64,000 nucleotides of DNA from Bacteroides fragilis (GCF_019583405.1 NZ_SZUU01000010.1:1-64000), one strand, 5' to 3'; counted from the first letter of the stretch, positions 25,737 to 34,654 are shown. A program made the numbers and translations. Notes: generated by a model not told the origin, from the sequence alone.

Positions 25737-25777
25737 CACCCAGTTTTATACCCAATAATGTAAAGCCGGGTGTTTTT
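25737..25777. terminator. Weak hairpin between convergent Fic and acetyltransferase genes
   Basis: CACCC (25737-25741) with GGGTG (25768-25772) followed by TTTTTG on the plus strand. Confidence 0.45.
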
Positions 25778-25780
25778 GTA

Positions 25781-26335
25781 CTATTTAACCAAATTCCTAA
25801 ATTCCTCTTTTAGCAATTCAAAATAATGGCAATCTGTAAATACTCCATTCTTGAAACAGGCATTACGATGTATGCCACATTTACGAAAACCTATTTTTTC
25901 TAATACTCTCATCGATGCTATGTTGCCAGCATAAACATTTGCACAAATGCGCATCACATCTGTATGATGAAAATAGCAGCTAATAGCCAGTGCTAACATT
26001 TGGGTCATAATCCCTTTACCCCAATATGGTTCAGCAAGCCAATAACCTAATTCTGCATTGTAGCGCTCTACATCTATACCACGAGCAAAACTTATATTAC
26101 CAGCCGCTTCCTGATTTACTTCGATACAATAATTATTTTGTTCGTTTTGAATTGAAACGGACAGGATGAATTGTTGCGCATCGTTTTCAGAATAAGGATA
26201 TGGTAGGCTATCACGGCAATTATCCCATATCTTTTTATTATTAAGATATTTAGCTAAAGTGGAAAAATCGTCTTTAGACCAACTTCTTATTTTGTATTTA
26301 TCCACATCCATTTCTTTATTCAATTCATTTACCAT
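25781..26335 (-). CDS. GNAT-family N-acetyltransferase (RimJ/RimL-like)
   Basis: 184 aa. RimJ-type GNAT: IRSWSKDDFSTLAKYLNNKK at the start, AELGYWLAEPYWGKGIMTQM as the acetyl-CoA binding strand-loop (about residues 95-115), and ASMRVLEKIGFRKCGI near the end. It transfers acetyl from acetyl-CoA to an amine, either a protein N-terminus or a small molecule; the acceptor is not predictable. Its stop is near that of Fic, on the opposite strand. Confidence 0.88.
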   Translation of the reverse strand: MVNELNKEMDVDKYKIRSWSKDDFSTLAKYLNNKKIWDNCRDSLPYPYSENDAQQFILSVSIQNEQNNYCIEVNQEAAGNISFARGIDVERYNAELGYWLAEPYWGKGIMTQMLALAISCYFHHTDVMRICANVYAGNIASMRVLEKIGFRKCGIHRNACFKNGVFTDCHYFELLKEEFRNLVK

Positions 26336-26359
26336 TATAAATTCGCTGTATGAAATAAA

Positions 26360-26815
26360 TTACTTAGGAAATGTTTCTGCTATTTGTTTAGCAACACGTT
26401 TTATAGCACCTCTAATGTCTGCTGATGCGCTGAATCCTAAGGTTGTATATGCGCCACGGCATGAAGCTATCGGGCGACCAGTGAGATAATCTATGAAATT
26501 TACAGTTACGACAGATTCTTCTTCTAAAATATCTACTCCATATTTTACCATAAGCAACTTTGATTGTTGATTCGGAGAAAGTTCGCCAATACGTATATCA
26601 TTGACAAGTTTAAGACGGGAACTCTCTATGGCATCAAATAGTTGTATTTCATATTCCATCAGTTGAGCCGGAATATGATAAGTGTTGTTGTTGATAATTG
26701 AGGCATATTCATACCTCGACAAGTCCGCCTTTTGTGATATTACACTTTTAGAGGTTGTACAAGATGATGCTACTATACCAATTAAAAGGAGGAATGTGAC
26801 TATTACTTTATTCAT
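26360..26815 (-). CDS. Small lipoprotein, unknown function
   Basis: 151 aa from the ATG at 26815; an ATG 21 nt upstream is also in frame but overlaps the previous gene. Signal peptide with lipobox ASSC (Cys about residue 19). The rest is a compact alpha/beta domain with the tail IRGAIKRVAKQIAETFPK. The overall look (short outer-membrane lipoprotein with GRPIASCRGAY) resembles DUF4136-like proteins but I do not claim the family. It starts 5 nt after the stop of the larger lipoprotein gene upstream, so one operon. Confidence 0.7.
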   Translation of the reverse strand: MNKVIVTFLLLIGIVASSCTTSKSVISQKADLSRYEYASIINNNTYHIPAQLMEYEIQLFDAIESSRLKLVNDIRIGELSPNQQSKLLMVKYGVDILEEESVVTVNFIDYLTGRPIASCRGAYTTLGFSASADIRGAIKRVAKQIAETFPK

Positions 26816-26819
26816 TTTT

Positions 26820-28049
26820 TTATTGTTTAGGTTCAACGTGTAGATAATACTTCTCTTGTGTCAGGTCATCGGGGTCAGTGGAGAGTTGATGCAACATCAG
26901 TATACGGGTAGTCTTGTTTTCCCAATACAATTCAGCTTTCACATCCTCTTCGGGCAGGCATTTGAACAGGTTCTCTTTTCCACCAGCATTTTGCCCTTCA
27001 CCAATGTTATTCTCCATCAGTGTTTTGATGGCTTTTTGCGCTGCTGCCGGGAAGTCTGAATCCGAGAGTTGCTTATGGTTCACCGGGATTATTTTAGAAA
27101 AGGGGTTATAATCCTTTGCCACGATGTCATACACCTGATACTCATAATCTGTGTCCAGCAGGCAATAGGTTGTAAGGTTCTGTGGACTCTGCAACACGAT
27201 TGTCCCCCATTCAATCCCCAAGAAATCACGTTCGTACAGTCTCACAGCGAGCGAGGTCTCATATTCAACCTTTCCTTTGCGATAGCCTTTCAGGTAATTT
27301 TTGATGGTACCGCTTTTGAAGAAGTGCGAACTCCATTCCGTAGCAAGATGTGTTTCCGTCCCTCCCTCCGTTGTATTGCTTTCATAGACTCTGAACGTAT
27401 GAGGGAAACCCTCGGCACTCCAAACAATAGAGTCGTAATATTGTGTAAACTCAGGAAAGCCCAGCGGGGTGTAATTGTCGTTTATATCCGTGATTCTGAA
27501 CGTCACCAGATCGAGCGGTGCCGGGAATTGGGTGTCAAGGTGCATAAACGGAGTGAAGTATGCCTTTTTCATCTTGAATTTGGCTTCTTCGGGCAGAGGT
27601 TCCGGCTCTGGATCGGGTTGCCCTTCGTCCTTAAAGGTTCTAGACAAACAGATAATTGTACTTGCTGTTCTCTTTCCATCATTTGTCGAGATTGTAATCT
27701 CCTCGTATGCATCCGGGGCTTCCGCAACCTGACGGGGAAAATGAATCTTCAACTGATTGGCTTCCACCTTGAGCGTTGCCCATCCACAATCGTATGTGTA
27801 AGAACCGCCCGAAATAGGATTGAGCACATCGAAATTCTCGCAAGTCATCACGATATATCCCTCATTACCGTTTGCCTTGAAACATTCTTTAGGTATCCAA
27901 CCTACGGTGCCACCTTCATACTCTACACTTTCCGGTGTCAGAATCTTATACGTCCAGAGCATCGGTCCACCGGGTAAAATATCATCCTTGTTGCAAGCCG
28001 TAAAAAGCAAGCAAACAAGCGTCATAAATGGCATAAGCAATTTATTCAT
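26820..28049 (-). CDS. Large surface lipoprotein, unknown function
   Basis: 409 aa. Lipobox LFTAC (Cys19). Residues about 30-140 form a beta-rich domain (VEYEGGTVGWIPKECF, IMTCENFDV) like the small Ig/BACON-type modules of Bacteroides surface proteins; a Pro/Glu linker DPEPEPLPEE at about 150 separates a second domain of 250 residues that I do not recognise. First gene of a two-gene lipoprotein operon. Confidence 0.7.
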   Translation of the reverse strand: MNKLLMPFMTLVCLLFTACNKDDILPGGPMLWTYKILTPESVEYEGGTVGWIPKECFKANGNEGYIVMTCENFDVLNPISGGSYTYDCGWATLKVEANQLKIHFPRQVAEAPDAYEEITISTNDGKRTASTIICLSRTFKDEGQPDPEPEPLPEEAKFKMKKAYFTPFMHLDTQFPAPLDLVTFRITDINDNYTPLGFPEFTQYYDSIVWSAEGFPHTFRVYESNTTEGGTETHLATEWSSHFFKSGTIKNYLKGYRKGKVEYETSLAVRLYERDFLGIEWGTIVLQSPQNLTTYCLLDTDYEYQVYDIVAKDYNPFSKIIPVNHKQLSDSDFPAAAQKAIKTLMENNIGEGQNAGGKENLFKCLPEEDVKAELYWENKTTRILMLHQLSTDPDDLTQEKYYLHVEPKQ

Positions 28050-28312
28050 ATTCGTAATAATCCCTATGGCTCTATTGGGTTATTAAATTTATAATGAAAG
28101 AACGTGAGCCACCTATGCCACGTCTAAGTGAAGGTTGTAGGAAACCTTTGATGCAGATGTAACAATAACGGTCCACGCTATATGCGTGAGAACCACTATG
28201 CTATCTCTTACATCAGTCTGAAAATTTCTTACATTTTCACCTACAAGATAAACATAACGTTTCTTCTTTTCTCTAATGTCTTGGAAAGAGTTACCTTTAT
28301 CCGAATACAAAA

Positions 28313-28495
28313 TTAGCTATTTAATTGATATTTTGTATTATATAGAACGGAATTATAACTTGAATCCTCTACTTTTTCTAGGTTCTTCCGCAGACTGTCG
28401 TAAGCCAAAGTCTGCATTGCTGCCATATCCTCGTCATTGATTTACAGATTGATGTTGCCGTTTCCGTTTTGGATAATTGCCAATAAGTCTGTCAT
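28313..28495 (-). pseudogene. Decayed small mobile-element ORF
   Basis: A 60-codon frame on the minus strand (MTDLLAIIQNGNGNINL, then stop TAA at codon 18, then INDEDMAAMQTLAYDSLRKN to a stop at 28313). It resembles the short proteins that precede regulators in Bacteroides conjugative elements. The in-frame stop suggests decay. The rest of 28050-28726 holds a hairpin near 28545-28585 and nothing else I recognise. Confidence 0.4.
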
Positions 28496-28726
28496 AGGCT
28501 TCTTAAAACTGCCGGTTGTAAGGCTTCTCGTTCTGGCAGTATTATAAACGAAAAGCCACTACCCCGATTAGGATAGTGGCGCAAATATATAATGAAAATC
28601 AATCGTAAAATAATGATATTCAGTTAGCTAAATTTGTGAAATCCAAAAGCGAATTAAACGAATTTTAATCGGATAAATAGGCTTTCAATTCTTCGATGGC
28701 ATCATGGTCTTCGTCAACGTCTTTTA

Positions 28727-29530
28727 TCAACTTTTTGCCGTTTCCAAGTGGCGAAATGAGATTTTTGTATGCTTTCTGAATACCTCTTTCATGAACGATT
28801 TCTTGTTTATTAAACTGGTTGTACAGGCATTTCTGAAAGTCTTGATGGGACACTTCCGCATAAAACGGTATTCCACTAATGCGATAAACAACCGTGCTAT
28901 ATCTGTTTCTGTGGCATGGGTTTTCAACCGTGTGCCAATTTTTTCAATTAGAATGTCATGCCTTTCTATCAGAAGTTCGGGTAGCGTGCGTGGGTCGGCT
29001 CTGCGCCCTGCGATCTTTGGCTGTTCTTCTGATAATGTATCTGTTTCTTCCTCATCCGTATCTTCATCTTCTTCTATAGCCCATTCCACAAGAGTATTTT
29101 CCTCTATGGCTTTCTGTGTCTTCCTGAAAATTTGCCAGTCCTCTTTGGTTCTCATTCCATTGGCAATGCTTTTTCTTATAATGAACTTGACCATGCAGGA
29201 AACAAGCCTATGTTCTTTGTAACGTTCAAGGATTTCTTTTGCCTTGTCATTAAGGGGGACACGTACTGTAACCGGATTCCCTTCTTTTGTTTTCTTGGGA
29301 ATGTATTCTATGGCTTCATTAACCACATTTAGTTTGGTCATGCGGTATAGGTCGCTCACTCGACAGCCTATCAGTGTTTGGAATATAAATATATTCCTCT
29401 GTATTGCCAGTTGCGGAGTGGCTGATAGGTCGGCATTGATAATTCTGTCCTTTTCTTCAAGTGTTATGTAATGAGGTGTACCGTATGTACATTCTTCTAT
29501 CGGGAATTTGTCGAAAGGTCTGTTGTTCAA
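28727..29530 (-). pseudogene. Truncated tyrosine integrase joined to an unrelated C-terminus
   Basis: 267 codons; the first in-frame start is TTG and a TAA stop lies about 40 nt further upstream, so the N-terminal arm and core-binding domains are missing. Residues 1-100 are the first half of an integrase catalytic domain: CTYGTPHYITLEEKDRI, TLIGCRVSDLYRMTK (catalytic Arg) and EYIPKKTKEGNPVTVRVPLN (Lys). After about residue 105 the sequence changes to an acidic linker (EEDEDTDEEE) and a helical tail, with no HxxR, HxH or Tyr. It is a remnant of an older element. Confidence 0.7.
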
Positions 29531-29553
29531 GCTCCGTCCGGATATCTTGCAAA

Positions 29554-29583
29554 ATCCGTAATCGTGTTACACTTATCCGTAAT
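29554..29583 (+). promoter_or_regulatory. Candidate AraC-type operator of the flavodoxin operon
   Basis: Direct repeat ATCCGTAAT at 29554-29562 and 29575-29583, start-to-start 21 bp, followed by TTGTATA. The same arrangement occurs at 33078-33107 before the AraC gene. Position just upstream of the promoter (-7 box at 29614) fits an activator site. Confidence 0.65.
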
Positions 29584-29613
29584 TTGTATACGGTAGATTT
29601 TGTTGTAACGGCA

Positions 29614-29621
29614 TACTTTTG
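29614..29621 (+). promoter_or_regulatory. -7 box of the flavodoxin/DXS-like operon
   Basis: TACTTTTG; no good -33 element is seen, which fits activator dependence. Confidence 0.45.
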
Positions 29622-29676
29622 CATAGTGAATGTAGAGTAATAAATGTTATTAGAATTAGATCAAGGAAAAAGAGTT

Positions 29677-30162
29677 ATGAATGACAGAAAGATTTTAGTG
29701 GCGTACTTTTCATGTAGCGGTGTAACTAAAGCTGCGGCAGAGAAATTGGCTGCAATTACTGGAGCAGATCTGTATGAAATTAAGCCGGAGATTCCTTATA
29801 CGGAGGCTGACTTGGACTGGAATGATAAGAAAAGCCGTAGTTCGGTGGAGATGAGAGATGCTCTCTCGCGTCCTGCCATTTCCGGTACGTTGTTTCATCC
29901 GGAAGAGTACGAAGTTCTGTTTGTAGGCTTTCCGGTCTGGTGGTATATTGCCCCTACTATAATTAATACATTTTTGGAAAGTTATGACTTTGCCGGTAAA
30001 ATAGTTGTTCCGTTCGCTACATCGGGAGGCAGCGGCATAGGAAATTGTGAAAAGAATCTTCATAAAGCATATCCGGATATCGTGTGGAAAGATGGAAAAC
30101 TTTTAAATGGACGGATAACGAGTGATTTGGTTACGGAATGGTTTGAAAAGATTAGATTGTAA
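29677..30162 (+). CDS. Flavodoxin
   Basis: 161 aa from the ATG at 29677 (AAGGAAAAAG upstream); an earlier in-frame ATG at 29644 adds 11 unlikely residues. It carries one FMN and one or two electrons. The phosphate loop is in YFSCSGVTKAAAEKLA (about residues 10-25); VGFPVWWYIAPTIINTFLES contains the aromatic FMN-stacking region. It is of the flavodoxin_4 branch. It is 20 nt ahead of a DXP-synthase-like gene in one operon, preceded by a putative AraC operator. Confidence 0.88.
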   Translation: MNDRKILVAYFSCSGVTKAAAEKLAAITGADLYEIKPEIPYTEADLDWNDKKSRSSVEMRDALSRPAISGTLFHPEEYEVLFVGFPVWWYIAPTIINTFLESYDFAGKIVVPFATSGGSGIGNCEKNLHKAYPDIVWKDGKLLNGRITSDLVTEWFEKIRL

Positions 30163-30182
30163 ATTAAATGGAGGTATAAAAA

Positions 30183-31943
30183 ATGTATATAGAAAATATT
30201 AGTTCACCGAAAGATATAAAAGAATTGTCAGTTGAACAACTAAGTGTGCTGGCTGAGGAAGTAAGAACTGCGTTAATCAGGAAATTAAGTGAACACGGTG
30301 GTCATATCGGCCCGAATCTTGGTATGGTGGAAACTACAATTGCACTGCATTATGTTTTTAACTCTCCCATTGATAAAATCGTTTTTGACGTATCTCATCA
30401 GAGTTATGTTCATAAAATGCTTACCGGAAGAATGACTGCATTTCTTGACCCGGCTAAATATGATGATGTCACCGGATATACTAATCCGGATGAAAGCGAG
30501 CATGATTTCTTTACGATAGGACACACCTCAACATCTGTTTCACTGGCAATGGGACTTGCAAAAGGACGTGATCTCACAGGTGGTAAAGAAAATATTATCG
30601 CTGTAATCGGTGACGGTTCGTTGAGTGGGGGAGAGGCTTTGGAAGGACTCAGCAATGCGGCAATGCTTCGGTCTAACATGATTATTATAGTCAATGACAA
30701 TGATCAATCCATTGCTGAAAATCATGGAGGACTTTATAAAGGATTGAAAGAGCTTAGAGACACGAATGGGGAGAGTCCTGATAATATTTTTAAGGCTATG
30801 GGGCTGGAGTATTATTACCTTGGAGATGGGCATGACGTGTCAGCACTCATAAAATTATTTACGTCAGTCAAAGATATAGACTGTGCAGTAGTATTGCATA
30901 TCCATACGATCAAAGGTAAGGGATTGAAATATGCAGAAGAAAATAAAGAATACTGGCATGCAGGAGGTCCTTTTCACATCGAAGATGGTTCTCCCAAAGG
31001 ACCCGGATGGCCGGTGAATGAAACTGTCAGGGAGTCTGTTTTAGACTTGATTGAAAAGAGGTCGGATGTAGTTGCAATTACTGCGGGAACACCGTCTGTA
31101 ATAGGATTTACGGAAGAGTATCGGAAGCGTGCCGGCAAACAGTTTGTAGATGTAGGTATTGCGGAAGAACATGCTGTTGCAATGGCAAGTGGTATTGCCA
31201 GGAATGGAGGAACACCGATTTTTGGAGTTTTCAGTCCGTTCTTGCAGAGAACGTATGACCAACTTTCGTCAGACTTGTGTTTAAATAATAATCCGGCTGT
31301 AATCATGGTGTTTATGGCTTCAGTATATGGGATGAATAGTAATACTCATTTGGGGATCTATGATATTCCGATGATTTCACATATACCCAATCTGGTATAT
31401 CTTGCTCCGACGAGCAAGGAGGAGTATCTTGCCATGTTTAAGTATGCCACTACACAGAAGGCGCATCCCATTGCTATCAGAATTCCAATGATGATGCCTG
31501 AGACGGGAATTGAGGATACCACGGATTACTCTTTACTAAATAAATATCAGGTTGTACGAAAAGGTTCAGGTGTTGCGATTATTGCACTTGGAGATTTCTT
31601 TGAACTGGGCGTACAAATTGCCGATAAATATAAAATCCTGACAGGTAATGATGTAACACTGATAAATCCTAAATTTATCACAGGTATTGATGAAGAGCTG
31701 CTGGAATGCTTAAAAGCGGATCATAAACTTGTGCTTACTCTTGAAGACGGCATAGTGGAAGGAGGATTCGGGCAAACAATTGCAAGTTTCTATGGCTTAT
31801 CGGATATGAAGGTTAAAAATTATGGAATAAAGAAATCATTCCCCACAGATTTTCGGCCTGAAGAACTGATGAGAGAGAATGGAATATCTGTAGAGCAAAT
31901 AATAGGGGATATAGAATCCGTATGCAGAGAGAACGTTATGTGA
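30183..31943 (+). CDS. 1-deoxy-D-xylulose-5-phosphate synthase-like thiamine-diphosphate enzyme
   Basis: 586 aa. DXS condenses pyruvate and glyceraldehyde-3-phosphate to DXP, the precursor for isoprenoids, thiamine and pyridoxal phosphate. Motifs: HGGHIGPNLGMVE, FDVSHQSYVHKMLTGR, the ThDP/Mg signature GDGSLSGGEALEGLSNAA (about residues 143-160), and GIAEEHAVAMASGIA in the pyrimidine domain. It is about 40 residues shorter than housekeeping DXS, chiefly in the linker, and so probably an accessory paralogue; transketolase-like activity is the alternative. Shine-Dalgarno GGAGGT. In the flavodoxin operon. Confidence 0.8.
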   Translation: MYIENISSPKDIKELSVEQLSVLAEEVRTALIRKLSEHGGHIGPNLGMVETTIALHYVFNSPIDKIVFDVSHQSYVHKMLTGRMTAFLDPAKYDDVTGYTNPDESEHDFFTIGHTSTSVSLAMGLAKGRDLTGGKENIIAVIGDGSLSGGEALEGLSNAAMLRSNMIIIVNDNDQSIAENHGGLYKGLKELRDTNGESPDNIFKAMGLEYYYLGDGHDVSALIKLFTSVKDIDCAVVLHIHTIKGKGLKYAEENKEYWHAGGPFHIEDGSPKGPGWPVNETVRESVLDLIEKRSDVVAITAGTPSVIGFTEEYRKRAGKQFVDVGIAEEHAVAMASGIARNGGTPIFGVFSPFLQRTYDQLSSDLCLNNNPAVIMVFMASVYGMNSNTHLGIYDIPMISHIPNLVYLAPTSKEEYLAMFKYATTQKAHPIAIRIPMMMPETGIEDTTDYSLLNKYQVVRKGSGVAIIALGDFFELGVQIADKYKILTGNDVTLINPKFITGIDEELLECLKADHKLVLTLEDGIVEGGFGQTIASFYGLSDMKVKNYGIKKSFPTDFRPEELMRENGISVEQIIGDIESVCRENVM

Positions 31944-32003
31944 GAACACTCACAATCTGTGGAATAAGTAAAAAGGAGGAAAACTCAGAATAAAAGAGAT
32001 ATT

Positions 32004-32060
32004 ATGAAAAAGAATTTGGGTGCGACGCTGGCTTTATATCCAGCATAGGCTGTTGTCGTA
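32004..32060 (+). pseudogene. 5' scrap of a flavin-reductase-like gene
   Basis: A good Shine-Dalgarno (AAAGGAGGAAAA) precedes an ATG and MKKNLGATLALYPA, then a TAG stop; after the stop the frame reads AVVVETMEELRD. The start resembles the N-terminus of Bacteroides flavin reductases (MKKNLG...LYPMPV). Only the beginning is left. It is placed as if it were the third gene of the flavodoxin operon. Confidence 0.4.
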
Positions 32061-32115
32061 GAAACAATGGAGGAGTTACGTGATGTAGTTCCTCCATTAT
32101 TATCAGAAAAAGTTT

Positions 32116-33012
32116 CTAATTCTGTGAGAGTCTGTAATTATTCGGAACTACTCCGGTAATTCTCTTAAATAAACGGCTAAAGTATCGTATATTGGGGTAT
32201 CCAAGTTTTTCCGTAACTACACTTACCGTATTATTAGAGTCGAGCAGCATGCTTTTAGCCATTTCCAAACGTTTTGACTCGAAATATTCATCGATATTTT
32301 TTCCACTTTCAAATTGTAGCAGGTCGTTGAAATAATGAGATGACAGTTGAAGTCTTTTTGCACAGTATCCCAATGAAGGCGATGTATTGCATTTTGATTT
32401 TCCGGATAGAATATAATCTTTCAACAATACATCTGTTTTCTTTATAATCTTTTTGTTAGCTTCGCAACGTGTGATAAACTGACGCTCGTAGAAACGGTTG
32501 CAATGATCTAATAACAATTCTATGTACCGTGAAATCAGTGTTTTGCTGTGGCAGTCTATCGCATGACAAAGTTCCTCTTCGATGTTGCATATGCATTCTA
32601 CAGCCTTGGCCTTTTCCCGTTGAGAAAGGTGGAGTGCCTCCTCCGGATTGTAAAAAAAGAAGGAGTAATCTTTTATATGTTCTCCCAAAGAGGTTTGAGA
32701 AATCAAGTCCGGATGAAATGCCAGCAGCCACCCTTTTGAGGGAAGCGCTTTACTTTTGTTTATTTTGATAGATTCTCCCGGTGTGAGGAATACCAATGAT
32801 GCATTGGAATAATCATAGTACTTGCGGCCATATAAAACATCATCGATCTCCCCTTCCATCATCAGGATGGTATAAAAATCAAATTTAATAATTTGCTGCT
32901 CCAGATTGGTCTTTGACAGGTTGATTACACTTACCAGCGGATGGAGTGTTTTGCAGCCCAGGCAGCAGTTGCATTGATGGACGGTTTCTATATTTAATAT
33001 TCTTTCTTTCAT
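32116..33012 (-). CDS. AraC-family transcriptional regulator, probably of the flavodoxin/DXS-like operon
   Basis: 298 aa from the ATG at 33012 (a GTG at 33021 is also in frame). N-terminal sensor domain of about 190 residues with a Cys cluster QCNCCLGC at the start, and a C-terminal double helix-turn-helix (about 200-298: LGYCAKRLQLSSHYFNDLLQ, then LGYPNIRYFSRLFKRITGVV). It faces the flavodoxin operon tail to tail. A 21-bp-spaced direct repeat upstream (33078-33107) equals one before the flavodoxin operon, so autoregulation and control of that operon are inferred. The early cysteines may sense redox state or metal. Confidence 0.9.
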   Translation of the reverse strand: MKERILNIETVHQCNCCLGCKTLHPLVSVINLSKTNLEQQIIKFDFYTILMMEGEIDDVLYGRKYYDYSNASLVFLTPGESIKINKSKALPSKGWLLAFHPDLISQTSLGEHIKDYSFFFYNPEEALHLSQREKAKAVECICNIEEELCHAIDCHSKTLISRYIELLLDHCNRFYERQFITRCEANKKIIKKTDVLLKDYILSGKSKCNTSPSLGYCAKRLQLSSHYFNDLLQFESGKNIDEYFESKRLEMAKSMLLDSNNTVSVVTEKLGYPNIRYFSRLFKRITGVVPNNYRLSQN

Positions 33013-33077
33013 AGGAGTCACTTATTTCTTGCGAAGATAGGATGTTCCGGCCAATATTGTTCTTCCTTGTCACTTAT

Positions 33078-33107
33078 ATCCGTAATCAAGGTTATGATAT
33101 CTGTAAT
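33078..33107. promoter_or_regulatory. Candidate operator upstream of the AraC gene
   Basis: ATCCGTAAT (33078-33086) and ATCTGTAAT (33099-33107), 21 bp apart, followed by TTGTGTA; same orientation, spacing and tail as 29554-29583. The rest of 33108-33284 shows nothing clear. Confidence 0.65.
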
Positions 33108-33284
33108 TTGTGTAAGAAGAGGTATGTCTTGCCACAATTTGCTATCATTGGGATAAAAGTGGAATGTTACGATAGATTGCTTTTGGAGTCTTTTCTGTTA
33201 ATGAGGGTTAAATCTGCTTTTCTGAACAACTTAATAAACAATATTAGTAACACAGAGGTAAGTGACTGACATAGAAGTTCCTTA

Positions 33285-33315
33285 TTGTTAGATGATTATA
33301 AACTACTTACCTTTG
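33285..33315 (+). promoter_or_regulatory. Promoter of the cupin gene
   Basis: TTG at 33285-33287, 20 bp, TACCTTTG at 33308-33315; the ATG is 65 nt further on. Confidence 0.65.
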
Positions 33316-33380
33316 TATCATCTCAAACACAGAAAAGGAGATCTTTTTAATACTATTATTGATTAATAAATAAAGGAGTT

Positions 33381-33734
33381 ATGAAGAATTATCAAAAAAT
33401 GAGCGTAGCACAAGATGCACGTGTAGAGTTGCATGACAGTCTTGCCCTGACGGGTGCCGAAGTATCTATCAATCATCTTCCGGCCGGTGCCGGAGTCCCT
33501 TTTGTTCATTCACATAAACAGAATGAAGAAATTTACGGCATCCTTTCGGGGAAGGGCTTTATCACCATTGATGGCGAAAAGATAGAATTGCAGGCTGGGG
33601 ATTGGCTCCGTATTGCTCCGGATGGAAAACGTCAGATTTCTGCTGCATCTGACAGTCCTATCGGTTTTATTTGTATTCAGGTGAAAGCAGGCTCCTTGGA
33701 GGGTTATACCATGACTGATGGAGTCGTACAATAA
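33381..33734 (+). CDS. Cupin-domain protein
   Basis: 117 aa, a single cupin_2 beta-barrel. Motif 1: FVHSHKQNEEIYGILSGKG (His/His/Glu metal ligands, about residues 44-62); motif 2: GDWLRIAPDGKRQI (about 74-87), where the usual second-motif His is replaced by Lys/Arg. Small stand-alone cupins bind metals and serve as isomerases, dioxygenases or sensors; no substrate can be assigned. Single gene under its own promoter. Confidence 0.85.
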   Translation: MKNYQKMSVAQDARVELHDSLALTGAEVSINHLPAGAGVPFVHSHKQNEEIYGILSGKGFITIDGEKIELQAGDWLRIAPDGKRQISAASDSPIGFICIQVKAGSLEGYTMTDGVVQ

Positions 33735-33757
33735 AAAGAATAGTTGATAAAACCGGT

Positions 33758-33819
33758 AAAAGGCTGAAGTGCACCCTAAAAGTTGGACAAAAAACTTTTG
33801 GGGTGCACTTCAGCCTTTT
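33758..33819. repeat. 27-bp inverted repeat, insertion-sequence-end-like, may act as terminator
   Basis: Arms 33758-33784 and 33793-33819 pair with a single G-T mismatch around the 8-nt loop GGACAAAA, followed by TTTTT. The arm text TGAAGTGCACCCTAAAAGTT resembles the end of IS3-family (IS150-type) elements, as though two ends were left joined. It also terminates the cupin transcript. Confidence 0.6.
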
Positions 33820-34077
33820 TAGATATTTTTACGGGATATAGCTCCGAAACGTGAGCAACTGTAGGGATTGGATATAATGGAAGTCTATGGCAGTAGAGAA
33901 AATTCGGATATTAACGTTTTTAGCTGTGATAAAATCTTTAGGTAAAAACAAGAAATTTAGTAACTCTCCGGCTGGTTTCATCCGGAAATTCTGTACATTT
34001 GCTGTGTAGGGTATAGATTGCGAGTATATGGTATGTATAGGTGATCATTAATTTCTCATTAAACAGAAAGGAAAAAT
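33820..34077 (+). other. Intergenic stretch without a convincing gene
   Basis: It holds one 40-codon frame (33887-34009, MAVEKIRILTFLAVIKSLG) with no recognisable family and no strong ribosome site. I see nothing else supportable. Confidence 0.4.
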
Positions 34078-34596
34078 ATGGAAAATGTTATTCAGATACA
34101 ATATTATCAATCGCCATGCGGAGAACTGATACTGGGGGCATACCGGGAAAAACTTTGCTTATGTGATTGGAAGATAGAAGAACGCAGGATCATCATCGAC
34201 AGAAGAATACAAAAAGAGTTGCAAGCTTCTTATAAGGAGGGCATATCTGAGGTAATCACACGAACGATCGGTCAACTGGATGAATATTTTGCCGGACAAA
34301 GAACTACATTTGATATTCCTTTGCTTCTTGTAGGTACTGATTTTCAGAAAACTGTTTGGAACGAACTGCTGAATATTTCTTATGGAAAAACAATGTCTTA
34401 TGCAGGGTTGTCTCAAAAGCTGGGGAATCCTAAAGCTATCCGTGCCATAGCTTCCGCCAACGGAGCGAACCCTATTTCGATACTTGTTCCTTGTCATCGT
34501 GTGATCGGCAGTGACCGTAAATTAGTAGGGTATGGCGGTGGGCTGCCTGCTAAGAAGATCTTGCTTGACCTGGAGTCCTCCGACAGGTTATTCTAA
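34078..34596 (+). CDS. ogt: Methylated-DNA--protein-cysteine S-methyltransferase (Ogt-type)
   Basis: 172 aa. It repairs O6-alkylguanine by moving the alkyl group to its own Cys139 in ILVPCHRVIGSD. The helix-turn-helix (MSYAGLSQKLGNPKAIRAIA, about 106-125) with the Arg finger and the Asn-hinge SANGANP precede the active site. The N-terminal domain is present and there is no Ada regulatory part. Stand-alone gene with AGAAAGGAAAAAT ahead of the ATG. Confidence 0.95.
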   Translation: MENVIQIQYYQSPCGELILGAYREKLCLCDWKIEERRIIIDRRIQKELQASYKEGISEVITRTIGQLDEYFAGQRTTFDIPLLLVGTDFQKTVWNELLNISYGKTMSYAGLSQKLGNPKAIRAIASANGANPISILVPCHRVIGSDRKLVGYGGGLPAKKILLDLESSDRLF

Positions 34597-34654
34597 CTGT
34601 TCAGGCTTATAAACGACTGACCGTATTATTAATGAAAGGTAGTCGAAAAATTGA

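Noticed and set aside
28113..28310. 65-residue minus-strand frame
   Set aside because: No recognisable domain, poor start context, in a decayed region.
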